From: an uncultured Flavobacteriales bacterium
Lineage (GTDB): Bacteria; Bacteroidota; Bacteroidia; Flavobacteriales; UBA1820
DNA: 45,442 bases
Assembly (NCBI GenBank): GCA_902478645.1
Contig: CABSLV010000017.1
Coordinates: forward strand, 1-45,442
Direction: 5' to 3'
Position numbers and translations under genes: made by a program. Below the pieces are notes generated by a model. That model was not told the origin of the DNA and did not search any database. It was given only the letters and a program-made list of their open reading frames with translations. This document shows positions 1 to 7,807 of the stretch, in pieces (within the stretch, counting starts at the first letter, position 1; every line of letters begins with the position of its first letter).

Positions 1-32
1 CGCCTGTAGCACCCGCTACAGGCGGGTTTTTT
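1..32 (+). terminator. Rho-independent terminator of an upstream gene outside the window
   Basis: A perfect 10-bp stem (1-10 with 15-24, loop ACCC) is followed by GG and six T. It ends a plus-strand transcript whose gene lies before the window. Confidence 0.85.
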
Positions 33-340
33 GATACACATTCTCTCCTATCGAGAAATTGCTCCCCTCCCTGGATGTGTCTTCAATTAAGTGGGGAAGT
101 TTGTTGTGAAGGCTTTTGCTTTTTTTTTCCGCTTGCCACTACTCTGAAATAGTGTTTGAGGAAAAAGTGCATAGAGTGAGATTTTCATTGTTTTGATCTC
201 GAAAGGTAAGGTTGCGTTGGCCTCTGCCAGAAGATGCGATAAAGATTCGACTGAGGCCGATGTGATCCCCCTGAATACGCAGAACAAACGATTCCTTTGT
301 GAGGGGTGTATAACAAGCTAAAAGACAGGTAGATTTGCAC
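33..340. other. Intergenic stretch with no supported gene
   Basis: About 300 bases between two terminators. Two overlapping minus-strand reading frames of 66-67 codons exist, but they have no recognisable domain, no promoter box, and begin at the terminator of the tRNA. I see no stable structure or repeat here. Confidence 0.5.
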
Positions 341-376
341 AAAAAAATCCCGATCTTTCAAGATCGGGATTTTTTG
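341..376 (-). terminator. Terminator downstream of tRNA-Met
   Basis: A 12-bp inverted repeat (about 347-358 with 359-370) sits between an A-run on the left and a T-run on the right, so it can terminate in both directions. Read on the minus strand it lies just after the tRNA 3' end and is followed by seven T. Confidence 0.8.
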
Positions 377-382
377 CTTTTG

Positions 383-456
383 TAGCGAGGGGGGGGCATG
401 ATCCCCCGACCTCCGGGTTATGAATCCGACGCTCTAGCCAGCTGAGCTACCTCGCC
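383..456 (-). tRNA. tRNA-Met (anticodon CAT), elongator type
   Basis: On the minus strand a full 74-nt cloverleaf can be drawn. The acceptor stem is GGCGAGG with CCTCGCT (a G-U first pair). The D-arm carries AGCTGGCTAGA, the anticodon loop is TTCATAA, the variable loop AGGTC, and the T-stem is five G with five C. The DNA reads A, C, A after the acceptor stem, so CCA is not encoded. A37 after the CAT anticodon and the GG start fit an elongator, not the initiator. The T-loop reads ATCATGC instead of the usual TTC-containing loop, and pair 31-39 is an A-C mismatch. A lysidine-modified tRNA-Ile cannot be fully excluded from sequence alone. Confidence 0.85.
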
Positions 457-481
457 AAAAGTACGGCTCGAAAACCGTTTG

Positions 482-512
482 CAAAAGTAGGTAAATAATC
501 TGTTCTGGGCAA
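482..512 (-). promoter_or_regulatory. sigma-ABfr promoter of tRNA-Met
   Basis: Read on the minus strand: TTG at 512-510, a 20-bp spacer, then TACTTTTG at 489-482. This matches the Bacteroidetes -33/-7 arrangement and places the transcript start about 20 bases before the tRNA. Confidence 0.65.
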
Positions 513-593
513 GAGGAAACAGATTTTTTTTCTTTTTATTTGCCAGAAATAAATATATCTATATCTTGCGCCCGGAAATAAAGGGATCACGAC

Positions 594-986
594 ATGGCAG
601 AAAAGCAGAAATTCCACATCGAGTATCTTGTGAAGGCATCTTTGGAGATGCTCTATCAGTATATCTCTACCGCATCCGGTTTGGCGGAATGGTTTTGCGA
701 CGCAGCGAATTCGAAAGGCAACCAGTTTACCTTTATCTGGGCCGGAAGCGAGGAGCAGGCTACGCTGATTGCCCGTCGGGAAGATTCCCTGGTGCGTTTT
801 CGCTGGGCTGCCGACGAAGGCGAAAAGTATTACTTCGAGATCCGTCTCGAACAGGATGAACTCACCGGCGATGTCGCCATGACCATCACCGACTTTGCCT
901 ATCCCGGAGAAGTCGATGAAATGCGCCAGATGTGGAACAATTCGGTCGTGAACCTGCGCAAGATCATCGGCGCACAGGTAAGCTGA
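594..986 (+). CDS. START-like (SRPBCC/AHSA1-type) domain protein
   Basis: This 130-residue protein is one START/AHSA1-like fold. The N-terminal strand (HIEYLVKAS) is followed by a helix pair ending in GLAEWFCD, the typical start of AHSA1-type domains, and the C-terminal half has alternating strands and a long final helix. Such folds bind a hydrophobic ligand or partner protein; nothing here shows which. Bacteroidetes commonly carry a stand-alone cytosolic protein of this size. A weak promoter (TTTG at 539-542, TATCTTG at 562-568) lies just upstream. Its stop overlaps the start of the next gene (TGATG at 984-988), so the two are probably translated together. A start at 566 in another frame was rejected because it gives no recognisable protein. 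Confidence 0.8.
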   Translation: MAEKQKFHIEYLVKASLEMLYQYISTASGLAEWFCDAANSKGNQFTFIWAGSEEQATLIARREDSLVRFRWAADEGEKYYFEIRLEQDELTGDVAMTITDFAYPGEVDEMRQMWNNSVVNLRKIIGAQVS

Positions 987-1669
987 TGCGTAGTGTCGTT
1001 TGTTCTTCCTTGCGGGAAAACCTCCCGTACCTGCTTCCTTGTCTGGTATTTTGGATCGCAGGATCGTTGGCGCTCGTCTTGTGGGGAAAGGTCGACGTGC
1101 AGGTTTTTCTCAACGGCTTCCATACCCCCTTTCAGGATGCCTTTTGGGTAAATGTTACCGCTATGGGCGGCACCGTATTTTGCCTGTGTGTGCTGCTGAC
1201 AGGAAGCCTTTTTTCCTATCGTTATATGGTGAGCGGCATCGTATCCATCTTGTGTACGATGGCATTGGTCGCATTGCTCAAACATGCCTTCGACGCTCCC
1301 CGTCCCCTCACCGTACTCACCCAAGCCGGAATATGGGACTCGATCGTGCTGGTGGAAGGGCATCCCCTGCGGGACACGCTCAGTTTCCCATCGGGGCACA
1401 CGGCCGCAGCCTTCAGTCTGTTTACCACTTTGGCGCTTTTTGCCACTCGCTGGTGGATCAAAATGCTGCTCTTTTTCGCAGCCCTGGCCGTAGCGTACAG
1501 CCGCATCTATCTGATGCAACATTTCCTCTCCGACGTGTTGGCCGGATCGTTTCTCGCTACGGTTATCTCGGTAGTCGTGTACTTGTGGGCGAGGGAAGCC
1601 CGCTGGATCGACTTTGGCCGTCCGCTCGTTTCGCTGCGTCGCTATGGCCGGCCGGAAAATCTCGAATGA
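986..1669 (+). CDS. PAP2-superfamily membrane phosphatase
   Basis: This is a 227-residue integral membrane protein with about six hydrophobic segments. The three PAP2 acid phosphatase motifs are visible: KHAFDAPRP near residue 93, PSGHTA near 136, and SRIYLMQHFLSDV near 171, which carries the catalytic His. The family removes phosphate from lipid phosphates such as undecaprenyl-diphosphate, phosphatidate or phosphatidylglycerophosphate, and the exact substrate cannot be told from sequence. The frame opens further upstream at 932, but the ATG at 986 overlaps the stop of the START-like gene and begins directly before the first membrane segment, so I chose it. The overlap implies translational coupling. 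Nothing recognisable lies in the 240 bases between this gene and the end of recN. Confidence 0.85.
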   Translation: MRSVVCSSLRENLPYLLPCLVFWIAGSLALVLWGKVDVQVFLNGFHTPFQDAFWVNVTAMGGTVFCLCVLLTGSLFSYRYMVSGIVSILCTMALVALLKHAFDAPRPLTVLTQAGIWDSIVLVEGHPLRDTLSFPSGHTAAAFSLFTTLALFATRWWIKMLLFFAALAVAYSRIYLMQHFLSDVLAGSFLATVISVVVYLWAREARWIDFGRPLVSLRRYGRPENLE

Positions 1670-1909
1670 CGGCTTTTTGTCGCCCTTGCGGGAAGCTTTT
1701 TCAACCTGGGCTAGAGATAGGCCAAGAGATTTCCTCCGATACAAAGGCAGAAGAATCCCCGTGCGGGAGCCGCTTTTCCCCCTCTAAAGAAAACCCCTTG
1801 CCGGGCAATGAAAACTTGCGCAGGAAAATCGTTTGCCTGCGGCGGGTAGGGTAGAAGAAATTTTATCCATCTTCCCTTCGGTGGTCGGATATTCGGGATA
1901 GCGGAACGG

Positions 1910-3580
1910 TCAGTTCTTGGCGTTTTGGCGAAGAAGCTCCCGGGCATGTTCCATGGCGGCCTCCGTGATGTTGGCCCCGCTGATCATGCGGGCCAGTTCG
2001 GCAGTACGTTCTTCGGGGGAGAGTAGCGCAATGCGAGAGAGGGTTGTCCCCTCGCTCTCCTGTTTGAATACCTTGTACTGGAGGTCTCCGCGTGAGGCGA
2101 TCTGGGGCAGGTGGGTAATGGCGATCACCTGCATGTGCCGCGACATGTCCTGCATGATGCTTCCCATCCGGTCGGAAATCTCGCCCGAAACACCCGTGTC
2201 GATCTCGTCGAAGAGAATGGAGGGCAACTTCGCCCGCCGGGCCAAGGCGTATTTCACGGCCAGCATCACGCGGGACAATTCGCCGCCCGAAGCGATTTTT
2301 TCCACATCGGCCGGGGCTTGTCCCAGGTTGGCCGAAAAGAGAAAGCGTACCGAATCCGCCCCCTCGGCCGTGAAAGTATCCGAAGATGAGACTTCGATGC
2401 GGAACGTGGCGTGGGGCATCCCCAGCGTATGGATCGTATCGGTGATCTGCTCCGAAAGCGCGGCGGCGGCTTCCACTCGGGTTTGGGTCAGGGCGGAGGA
2501 AGCCGCCGCCCGGGCTTGCCCCGCTTGGGCGCATTCCTGCTGGAGGGTATCGATCCTCTCGTCGAGCTGTTCCAGTCCGGAAACCTCCCCGCGAAGGCTT
2601 TCCCGCAGGGCGATCAAGGCCGAGAGATCCTTTGCGTTGTGTTTGCGAAGCAGGGTGTAAAGCAGGTCGAGGCGCTCGGTGGCGCGTTGGAGCAACTGCG
2701 GGTCGTCTTCGCTTTCCTCTACCAGGGAGCAAACGCGTGCCGTGATGTCCTTGAGTTCGATCAGGGCGCTTTCCGTGCGGGCGGTCAGTTGGTCCTGCGG
2801 GGGAAGGTAGGCTTCGGCGCGGCGCAGCAGGGAGAGTGTTTCCGAGAGCCGGGACAGCACGCCCGTTTCTTCGGCGTCCATCTGCTGCCAGGCAGCCTGC
2901 AAGTCTTCCTTGACCTGCTGCGAATGCGACAGCCGCGCCACGAGGCTCTCCAGTTCCTCCTGTTCGCCGGGGTCTTTCAGGTCGGATTTGTCCAGTTCGT
3001 CGAGCAGATACCGGTTGTAATCCTGTGTGCGTGCAAGTTCACTCCGGCGGGCGGAGAGTTCCTCCAGTTCTTTTTGCAGGGCGCGGTATTGTTCGTACCG
3101 TTGCCGGTATTGTGTCCTCGGTACATCGTTCCCGGCGTAACGGTCGACCAGTCCCAGGCGGAAAGCAGGGCGGGAGAGCAGCAGGCTCTGGTGCTGGGAA
3201 TGCACGTCGAGCAAGTGTCCGGCGAGCCGGCCGAGGGTGTCGAGCAGCACGGGGGTATCGTTGACAAAGGCGCGGGATTTTCCGGAGGGGAGGATCTCCC
3301 GACGCAGGATGGTCAGCGGTTCGTAGTCCAGGTCGTTTTCGGCAAAGAAGCCTTCCAGGTCCATTCCGTCGATTTCGACCGAGAGTTCCACCACGCATTT
3401 GCGGGTGTTGTCGCGCAAGGCGGCCAGGTCGGCTCTCGCCCCCGTCGCCAGTCCCAGAGCGCCCAGTATGATGGATTTTCCTGCGCCGGTCTCGCCCGTG
3501 AGGATGGTCATGCCCGGGGAGGGGTCCATCTCCAAGCGGTCGATCAGCGCATAGTTGGAAACGTACAGTTTTTTTATCAT
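1910..3580 (-). CDS. recN: DNA repair protein RecN
   Basis: This 556-residue protein is full length for RecN, an SMC-like ATPase acting in double-strand break repair by recombination. The N-terminus has the RecN opening (KKLYVSNYALID) and a Walker A box, GETGAGKS, near residues 28-35. A long coiled-coil region runs from about 150 to 370. The C-terminal half carries the ABC signature ASGGELSRVMLA and the Walker B ILFDEIDTGVSG, followed by the H-loop ITHLPQIAS. It is transcribed alone on the minus strand, with a TATCTTTG box at 3613-3620. No LexA-type operator was recognised. Confidence 0.95.
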   Translation of the reverse strand: MIKKLYVSNYALIDRLEMDPSPGMTILTGETGAGKSIILGALGLATGARADLAALRDNTRKCVVELSVEIDGMDLEGFFAENDLDYEPLTILRREILPSGKSRAFVNDTPVLLDTLGRLAGHLLDVHSQHQSLLLSRPAFRLGLVDRYAGNDVPRTQYRQRYEQYRALQKELEELSARRSELARTQDYNRYLLDELDKSDLKDPGEQEELESLVARLSHSQQVKEDLQAAWQQMDAEETGVLSRLSETLSLLRRAEAYLPPQDQLTARTESALIELKDITARVCSLVEESEDDPQLLQRATERLDLLYTLLRKHNAKDLSALIALRESLRGEVSGLEQLDERIDTLQQECAQAGQARAAASSALTQTRVEAAAALSEQITDTIHTLGMPHATFRIEVSSSDTFTAEGADSVRFLFSANLGQAPADVEKIASGGELSRVMLAVKYALARRAKLPSILFDEIDTGVSGEISDRMGSIMQDMSRHMQVIAITHLPQIASRGDLQYKVFKQESEGTTLSRIALLSPEERTAELARMISGANITEAAMEHARELLRQNAKN

Positions 3581-3612
3581 CGTTCGGTGGCGGGGCAGTG
3601 TTTTCCGCCGTT

Positions 3613-3620
3613 CAAAGATA
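3613..3620 (-). promoter_or_regulatory. -7 box of recN promoter
   Basis: TATCTTTG on the minus strand, a perfect TAnnTTTG match 33 bases before the recN start codon. The nearest TTTG (3636-3633) is only 12 bp away, so the -33 element is not well placed. Confidence 0.55.
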
Positions 3621-3740
3621 GTGTACTTTTGTCAAATGCGTGTCCCGTTGCGGTGTTTTCTGTCGCTCGGAAAGGAAAAAGGGTGGGTATTTGTCTATAA
3701 AACAACTTGTTAAAATATTAACGTAAAAAAAACGGAGGGA

Positions 3741-3773
3741 TTTGCTTTTTTGTGAAATATATCCCTATATTTG
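3741..3773 (+). promoter_or_regulatory. sigma-ABfr promoter of a non-coding transcript
   Basis: TTTG at 3741-3744, a 21-bp spacer and TATATTTG at 3766-3773. Both boxes are exact. The expected start is near 3780, directly upstream of the folded RNA at 3795-3850. Confidence 0.75.
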
Positions 3774-3779
3774 TGGTGT

Positions 3780-4022
3780 TGGTGTACGAGATACAGGGTC
3801 GCGGTTAACTCCCGAAAGGGGCGCGTCGGATGGTCCGGCACCGTGGTCCTAACAACTAACAACACATTTGTTTTTTGATTTTTTTTACAACACACACAAC
3901 TGGATTTTAAAGTTACTATGGATTAAAGGGCGGCATTCTTACTTCAGTATTTCCTTCGTTTCGTCTATGACGCCCTTTGGAGAGAGAAGTACACCCGGAA
4001 TGGTTTCCGGGTGTATTTTTTT
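3780..4022 (+). ncRNA. Structured non-coding RNA of unknown family, upstream of dnaB
   Basis: The stretch has its own promoter and terminator and no credible reading frame. Its 5' part folds as a three-way junction. A 10-bp closing helix (3795-3804 with 3841-3850) encloses hairpin one (3810-3813 with 3818-3821, GAAA loop) and hairpin two (3825-3830 with 3834-3839, loop TGG). An unpaired AC-rich linker and a T-rich segment follow, then an 8-bp helix (3925-3932 with 3971-3978), then the terminator. The length is about 240 nt. It lacks the SRP RNA loop, a tmRNA tag frame and RNase P core motifs, and I do not recognise it. It could be a free small RNA or a leader of dnaB, but the strong terminator before dnaB favours the former. 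Confidence 0.65.
3990..4022 (+). terminator. Strong rho-independent terminator of the non-coding RNA
   Basis: An 11-bp stem (3990-4000 with 4005-4015, loop TGGT) is followed by seven T. Confidence 0.85.
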
Positions 4023-4252
4023 GCCCCGGCATGGCCCGTAGGGACAGGTGGGAAGAAAGGAGGCGGATGAAAATGTGCGTGCGCAGGAAAACCACCCCGG
4101 GAGGATGCCCTGTGAAGGCCTGCCCTGGAGGAAAATGCCGGAAGATGTTTTGGATACACCCAGAGTTGGCGTGGGACGTTGTGGAAAAATTGTTGGTAAT
4201 ATACGGGGGCCGATTCGAAAAGTGAAGCGAAAAAGGTCGTAGCTTTACCCTC

Positions 4253-5860
4253 ATGGAAAACGCGAAAAGAAATCCGTCCCGCAGGACTTCTGCGGCCTCC
4301 CCGGTGGTCCCCTTGGCGGCCGGTCGGCGGCCGCCCCAAGCCATTGATCTCGAACAGGCTGTCCTGGGTGCATTGATGATAGACGGTCGCTCGGCCGACC
4401 GTGTGGTGAATATCTTTCAGGACAACGACCAGGTGTTTTACCAGCCGGAACACCGCCATATCTACTCCGCCATCGTCCATCTGTACAACGACAGCCAACC
4501 CATCGACCTGCTCACGGTCAGCAATCAACTGCGCACCGAGGGCCATCTGGATGCCGTAGGCGGGGACTATTACCTGGTGCAGCTCACCCAACGGGTAACC
4601 TCGGCTGCCAACATCGAATTCCACGCGCGGATCATCCAGCAAAAATACTTCCAGCGGGAACTTATCCACTTGTCCAACAACATTATCGACCAGTCGTACG
4701 ATGACTCTACCGACGTGTTCGACTTGTTGGACGAGGCCGAAGCGGGCATCTTCAACATCACCAACACCAACATCAAGAAGTCTTACGAAAAGGCCGATGA
4801 CTTGGTGCACCAGGCCATCAAGCGCATCGAGGAACTCTCCAAGCAGGAGGGAGGTATCAGCGGTCTGGCTTCCGGTTTTCGCGACATCGACAAGTGTACT
4901 GCCGGTTGGCAGAACAGCGACCTGATCGTCATCGCTGCCCGTCCGGGTATGGGTAAGACGGCATTCGTGGTGTCGATGGCAAAAAACATGGCCATCCGCC
5001 ACCAGATCCCCGTGGCGATGTTCAGCCTGGAAATGTCGTCGGTGCAACTGATCACCCGAATGATCAGTTCCGAAACGGGAATCCCTTCCAACAAACTGCG
5101 CGAGGGAAGTCTCCAGCAGTACGAATGGGACGTGCTGTACCAGAAGGTGAAGGACCTGGAGCGCGCCCCGATCTACATCGACGAGACCCCCGGCTTGTCC
5201 CTGCTCGAGTTTCGGGCCAAGGCGCGCCGGCTGGTATCCCAAGGCGTGAAGATACTGATCATCGACTACCTTCAACTGATGACCGTCGGCGGGAAAAACA
5301 ACCCCGGCAACCGCGAACAGGAGATCTCGACCATCTCCCGGACGCTCAAGGCCGTCGCCAAGGAGCTCAACGTCCCGGTGATCGCCCTTTCGCAGCTTTC
5401 ACGCGGTGTCGAGGCGCAGACCGGACAAAAGCGGCCTTCGCTGCAGCACTTGCGCGAATCGGGAGCCATCGAGCAGGATGCGGACATCGTCAGCTTTATT
5501 TACCGCCCGGAGTACTACAATTTCGACACGTGGGAGGACGGGACGCCTACTGCCGGCCAAGCGGAATTCATCATTGCCAAGCACCGCAACGGCGACTTGC
5601 GCAACATCCGTCTGGCGTTCGTAGGCCAACTGGCGCAGTTCTCCGACCTGGATCAGAGCACACCTTCCGGCGCTCCCGAGGCCGGGGGATACCCTTCGGG
5701 GGCTCCCGCCGCACCGTATGCCGTGCAGGACAGTTACGACTCCAAGATTAACAACGCATTCGGCGGCGGGTTCGACCCCCGAGCCTTGCCCAGCGATGCG
5801 TTTGAAAGCCGGATCAACCGCCCGCCTTCCGATCAGGATGACGACAAGCCGCCTTTCTGA
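4253..5860 (+). CDS. dnaB: Replicative DNA helicase DnaB
   Basis: This 535-residue hexameric 5'-3' helicase drives the replication fork. The N-terminal DnaB domain starts at about residue 24 (the family opening QAIDLEQAVLGALMID). The RecA-like motor carries the Walker A ARPGMGKT near 230, the Walker B IIDYLQLM near 335, and the SQLSRGVE and HLRESGAIEQDAD motifs. There is no intein. About 70 residues follow the normal family end, rich in Gly, Ala, Pro and Ser, and the protein ends in DDDKPPF. That tip resembles the acidic, aromatic-ended SSB C-terminal tail. The 230 bases between the upstream terminator and the start hold no clear promoter box. Confidence 0.95.
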   Translation: MENAKRNPSRRTSAASPVVPLAAGRRPPQAIDLEQAVLGALMIDGRSADRVVNIFQDNDQVFYQPEHRHIYSAIVHLYNDSQPIDLLTVSNQLRTEGHLDAVGGDYYLVQLTQRVTSAANIEFHARIIQQKYFQRELIHLSNNIIDQSYDDSTDVFDLLDEAEAGIFNITNTNIKKSYEKADDLVHQAIKRIEELSKQEGGISGLASGFRDIDKCTAGWQNSDLIVIAARPGMGKTAFVVSMAKNMAIRHQIPVAMFSLEMSSVQLITRMISSETGIPSNKLREGSLQQYEWDVLYQKVKDLERAPIYIDETPGLSLLEFRAKARRLVSQGVKILIIDYLQLMTVGGKNNPGNREQEISTISRTLKAVAKELNVPVIALSQLSRGVEAQTGQKRPSLQHLRESGAIEQDADIVSFIYRPEYYNFDTWEDGTPTAGQAEFIIAKHRNGDLRNIRLAFVGQLAQFSDLDQSTPSGAPEAGGYPSGAPAAPYAVQDSYDSKINNAFGGGFDPRALPSDAFESRINRPPSDQDDDKPPF

Positions 5861-5975
5861 TCCCTTCGCGGCGTCTTTTCACTCTCTCCCGACACACCCG
5901 GACTGAAAGGAACTTGGGAGATGTGAAAACAAAAACTTTCCGATAACGAACCGACTGAAACCGAACATATCCCCG

Positions 5976-7109
5976 ATGAAACAACAACCGCAGACCATGC
6001 CGGACAAAAACATCATTTGCAGCGCTTATTTCCCCAAGACCGATACCCATGCGCTGGTGCAGGAAGAAAACGATTGCGTGTACCTGTACCTGTACATCCG
6101 GCCCGACAGCAAGGACACCGAGATCCGTGCCTGCTGGGTGCGCAATTACGGAAAAGCCATCGACGCGGTCGATGAAAAGGCCTTGGACGCCGGAGCCCAA
6201 CCCCGGATGCCGCTGCGCGCATGCCGTCATCCGCAGGGCGCGGCGCGGCTCGACCCGAAGGACCTCCGTCTGGTCTTTCTGGAGGACGGGGACGGCGCGG
6301 CACTCTACGAGGGAGATCAACTTTTGTCCGTTATCCCCGGTTGGGCTTCCAGCGGGGAGTTTACCGGGTACGCCCGCGATGCGATCGGGACATCACCTTT
6401 TGCCTGGGAACTCGGTAAGCCTCGTCAGAACGATATTTTCAAGCGGGTGCGTCAGGCCGAGTCCTACTGGAAGTCCATGCAGGACAATGCTACCTGGGAA
6501 CACTTTCGCGACCAGCATCTCCAGGCTATCGAACGGGCATACGGGCCTCATGCGGAATACCTGGTGGTGGACGTAGGGTATTTCCCGCCCCGTGCCGTGG
6601 TAACGGTGCGCGAGGGGGATACCGTGTGGCTCTTTACCCTCGGGATGTCGCTCCTCCAGCAGCCTTCGGTCGATCGTTTTACCCAGTATCCGGAAGGTTT
6701 GCGCCGGGCGGAACTCGCCATGGGCGTACGCGAAGACCTCTTCCGGGAACACCGCGACGCTTTTGTGGCGTATCTGGTGGGGCTGTCGGACATCCCTTGG
6801 AACTATACCACGTTTTTGGGCGATGGCCATACGGTGTTGTTCGACATCGAGCCGTTTGGGAAGCATCTTTCCCATGCGCTTTTGCTCGAGGGCGAGGCGA
6901 ATTTCTCGGAAAAGCTCTACGACGATTTCCGGGGCGATCCGGTGAACTGTCTGTGGATCGTGCCGATCACGGAGAAACAGCAGCACTATGCCGAGGAGTT
7001 GGGCAACGAAGCGCTGATGAAATGCGCCCGGGGCGATGTCCGCGAGCGGGCGTTCCGGGTTTTCGACGGTCAGGAGAAGTTCCTTTTGCCGGAAAAAGAG
7101 CGCAAGTAA
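5976..7109 (+). CDS. SUFU-domain (suppressor of fused-like) protein
   Basis: This is a 377-residue cytosolic protein. The C-terminal 190 residues match the suppressor-of-fused domain: an antiparallel core around TVREGDTVWLFTLGMS, then the GLSDIPWNYTTFLGDGHT segment, and finally CLWIVPITEKQQHYAEELG. In bacteria this domain occurs as a stand-alone protein, as an immunity protein in contact-dependent toxin systems, or fused to others. No toxin gene is adjacent here, so the role is unknown. The first 190 residues, with many short strands, are not recognised. An internal Met at residue 8 is an alternative start. The gene follows dnaB by 115 bases on the same strand and may share its transcript. 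Confidence 0.7.
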   Translation: MKQQPQTMPDKNIICSAYFPKTDTHALVQEENDCVYLYLYIRPDSKDTEIRACWVRNYGKAIDAVDEKALDAGAQPRMPLRACRHPQGAARLDPKDLRLVFLEDGDGAALYEGDQLLSVIPGWASSGEFTGYARDAIGTSPFAWELGKPRQNDIFKRVRQAESYWKSMQDNATWEHFRDQHLQAIERAYGPHAEYLVVDVGYFPPRAVVTVREGDTVWLFTLGMSLLQQPSVDRFTQYPEGLRRAELAMGVREDLFREHRDAFVAYLVGLSDIPWNYTTFLGDGHTVLFDIEPFGKHLSHALLLEGEANFSEKLYDDFRGDPVNCLWIVPITEKQQHYAEELGNEALMKCARGDVRERAFRVFDGQEKFLLPEKERK

Positions 7110-7232
7110 TCGAAGCACTCAAGCGAGGCGGGCAAAATATCTGAACCTTGCGGGAGATACTGCAAGGCAACGCCCCTTTACGGGGAAAAAATGTTTTTCG
7201 AAAAGGAGAGGAAAGGAAACGACTGGAAAGGT

Positions 7233-7658
7233 TTACTCAAAGGTGTTTTTGATCCCTTTCTCGGTCGTCTTGACGATACGGTAGGTGAAGCGTTTGTTCA
7301 TCATGTACTGGTAGAGTCCCGCCAGAATGATGGTGAAGATCTTGGAACCCACGTCGTACAGATGCAGGTATTCCACCATAAAGACCATCAGCGCACTGGA
7401 GAACGCCAGTCCCACCCATGCGATGGCAAAGAACATGAAGAACCTTCGGATGAGTTTGTCCGGGGTGCGGAAATTGATCTTGGTGTTCATCAGAAAACTG
7501 CACAACAGTCCGGAGTTTACGCTGATCACGTGAGCCGGAAGCACATGCATGTCGGTAGTGCGCATCAGCACGTAGAAGATACAGAAGTCCAAGACCTCGC
7601 ACGAAGCGCCGATGATCGTGTAGATGATAAAGTGCCGGTTTTTCTGGAAGAATCCCAC
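7233..7658 (-). CDS. GtrA-like membrane protein
   Basis: This 141-residue protein has four membrane segments, the size and topology of the GtrA family. The N-terminal motif FIIYTIIGASCEVLDFCIFYVL and the C-terminal NKRFTYR are typical. GtrA proteins take part in moving or flipping lipid-linked sugars for envelope polysaccharides. No glycosyltransferase is adjacent, so the substrate is open. The gene stands alone on the minus strand and has a very good promoter (7733-7764) that overlaps the terminator of the upstream operon. Confidence 0.85.
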   Translation of the reverse strand: MGFFQKNRHFIIYTIIGASCEVLDFCIFYVLMRTTDMHVLPAHVISVNSGLLCSFLMNTKINFRTPDKLIRRFFMFFAIAWVGLAFSSALMVFMVEYLHLYDVGSKIFTIILAGLYQYMMNKRFTYRIVKTTEKGIKNTFE

Positions 7659-7732
7659 GTTTTTTCGGTGCTTCTATTGACGGACAATACTTTTTTCCCT
7701 GTGATTTCGCTGCAAGGTTTTTCCAAAGCAGA

Positions 7733-7764
7733 CAAATGTAACCCTAAAAAATAAACCCGGCAAA
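7733..7764 (-). promoter_or_regulatory. sigma-ABfr promoter of the GtrA-like gene
   Basis: On the minus strand: TTTG at 7764-7761, exactly 20 bp, then TACATTTG at 7740-7733. The -33 element lies inside the terminator hairpin of the upstream operon. Confidence 0.7.
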
Positions 7765-7780
7765 AAAAATCGCCGGGTTT
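7745..7780 (-). terminator. Terminator of the DUF4857/ABC/TonB operon
   Basis: A 9-bp stem (7753-7761 with 7772-7780) is followed on the minus strand by a run of six T after one A. It lies 28 bases past the stop of the last operon gene. The T-rich loop and the opposite flank make weak termination in the other direction possible. Confidence 0.75.
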
Positions 7781-7807
7781 AGGGTATTTTTAGCTTAGGA
7801 TCGTTAT

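Noticed and set aside
87..342. Two overlapping minus-strand frames of 66-67 codons after the tRNA terminator
   Set aside because: No domain, no promoter box, and they start within the terminator of tRNA-Met.
3780..4022. SRP RNA, tmRNA, RNase P RNA or a known riboswitch
   Set aside because: None of their core motifs was seen; the fold is a simple three-way junction with a 3' hairpin.
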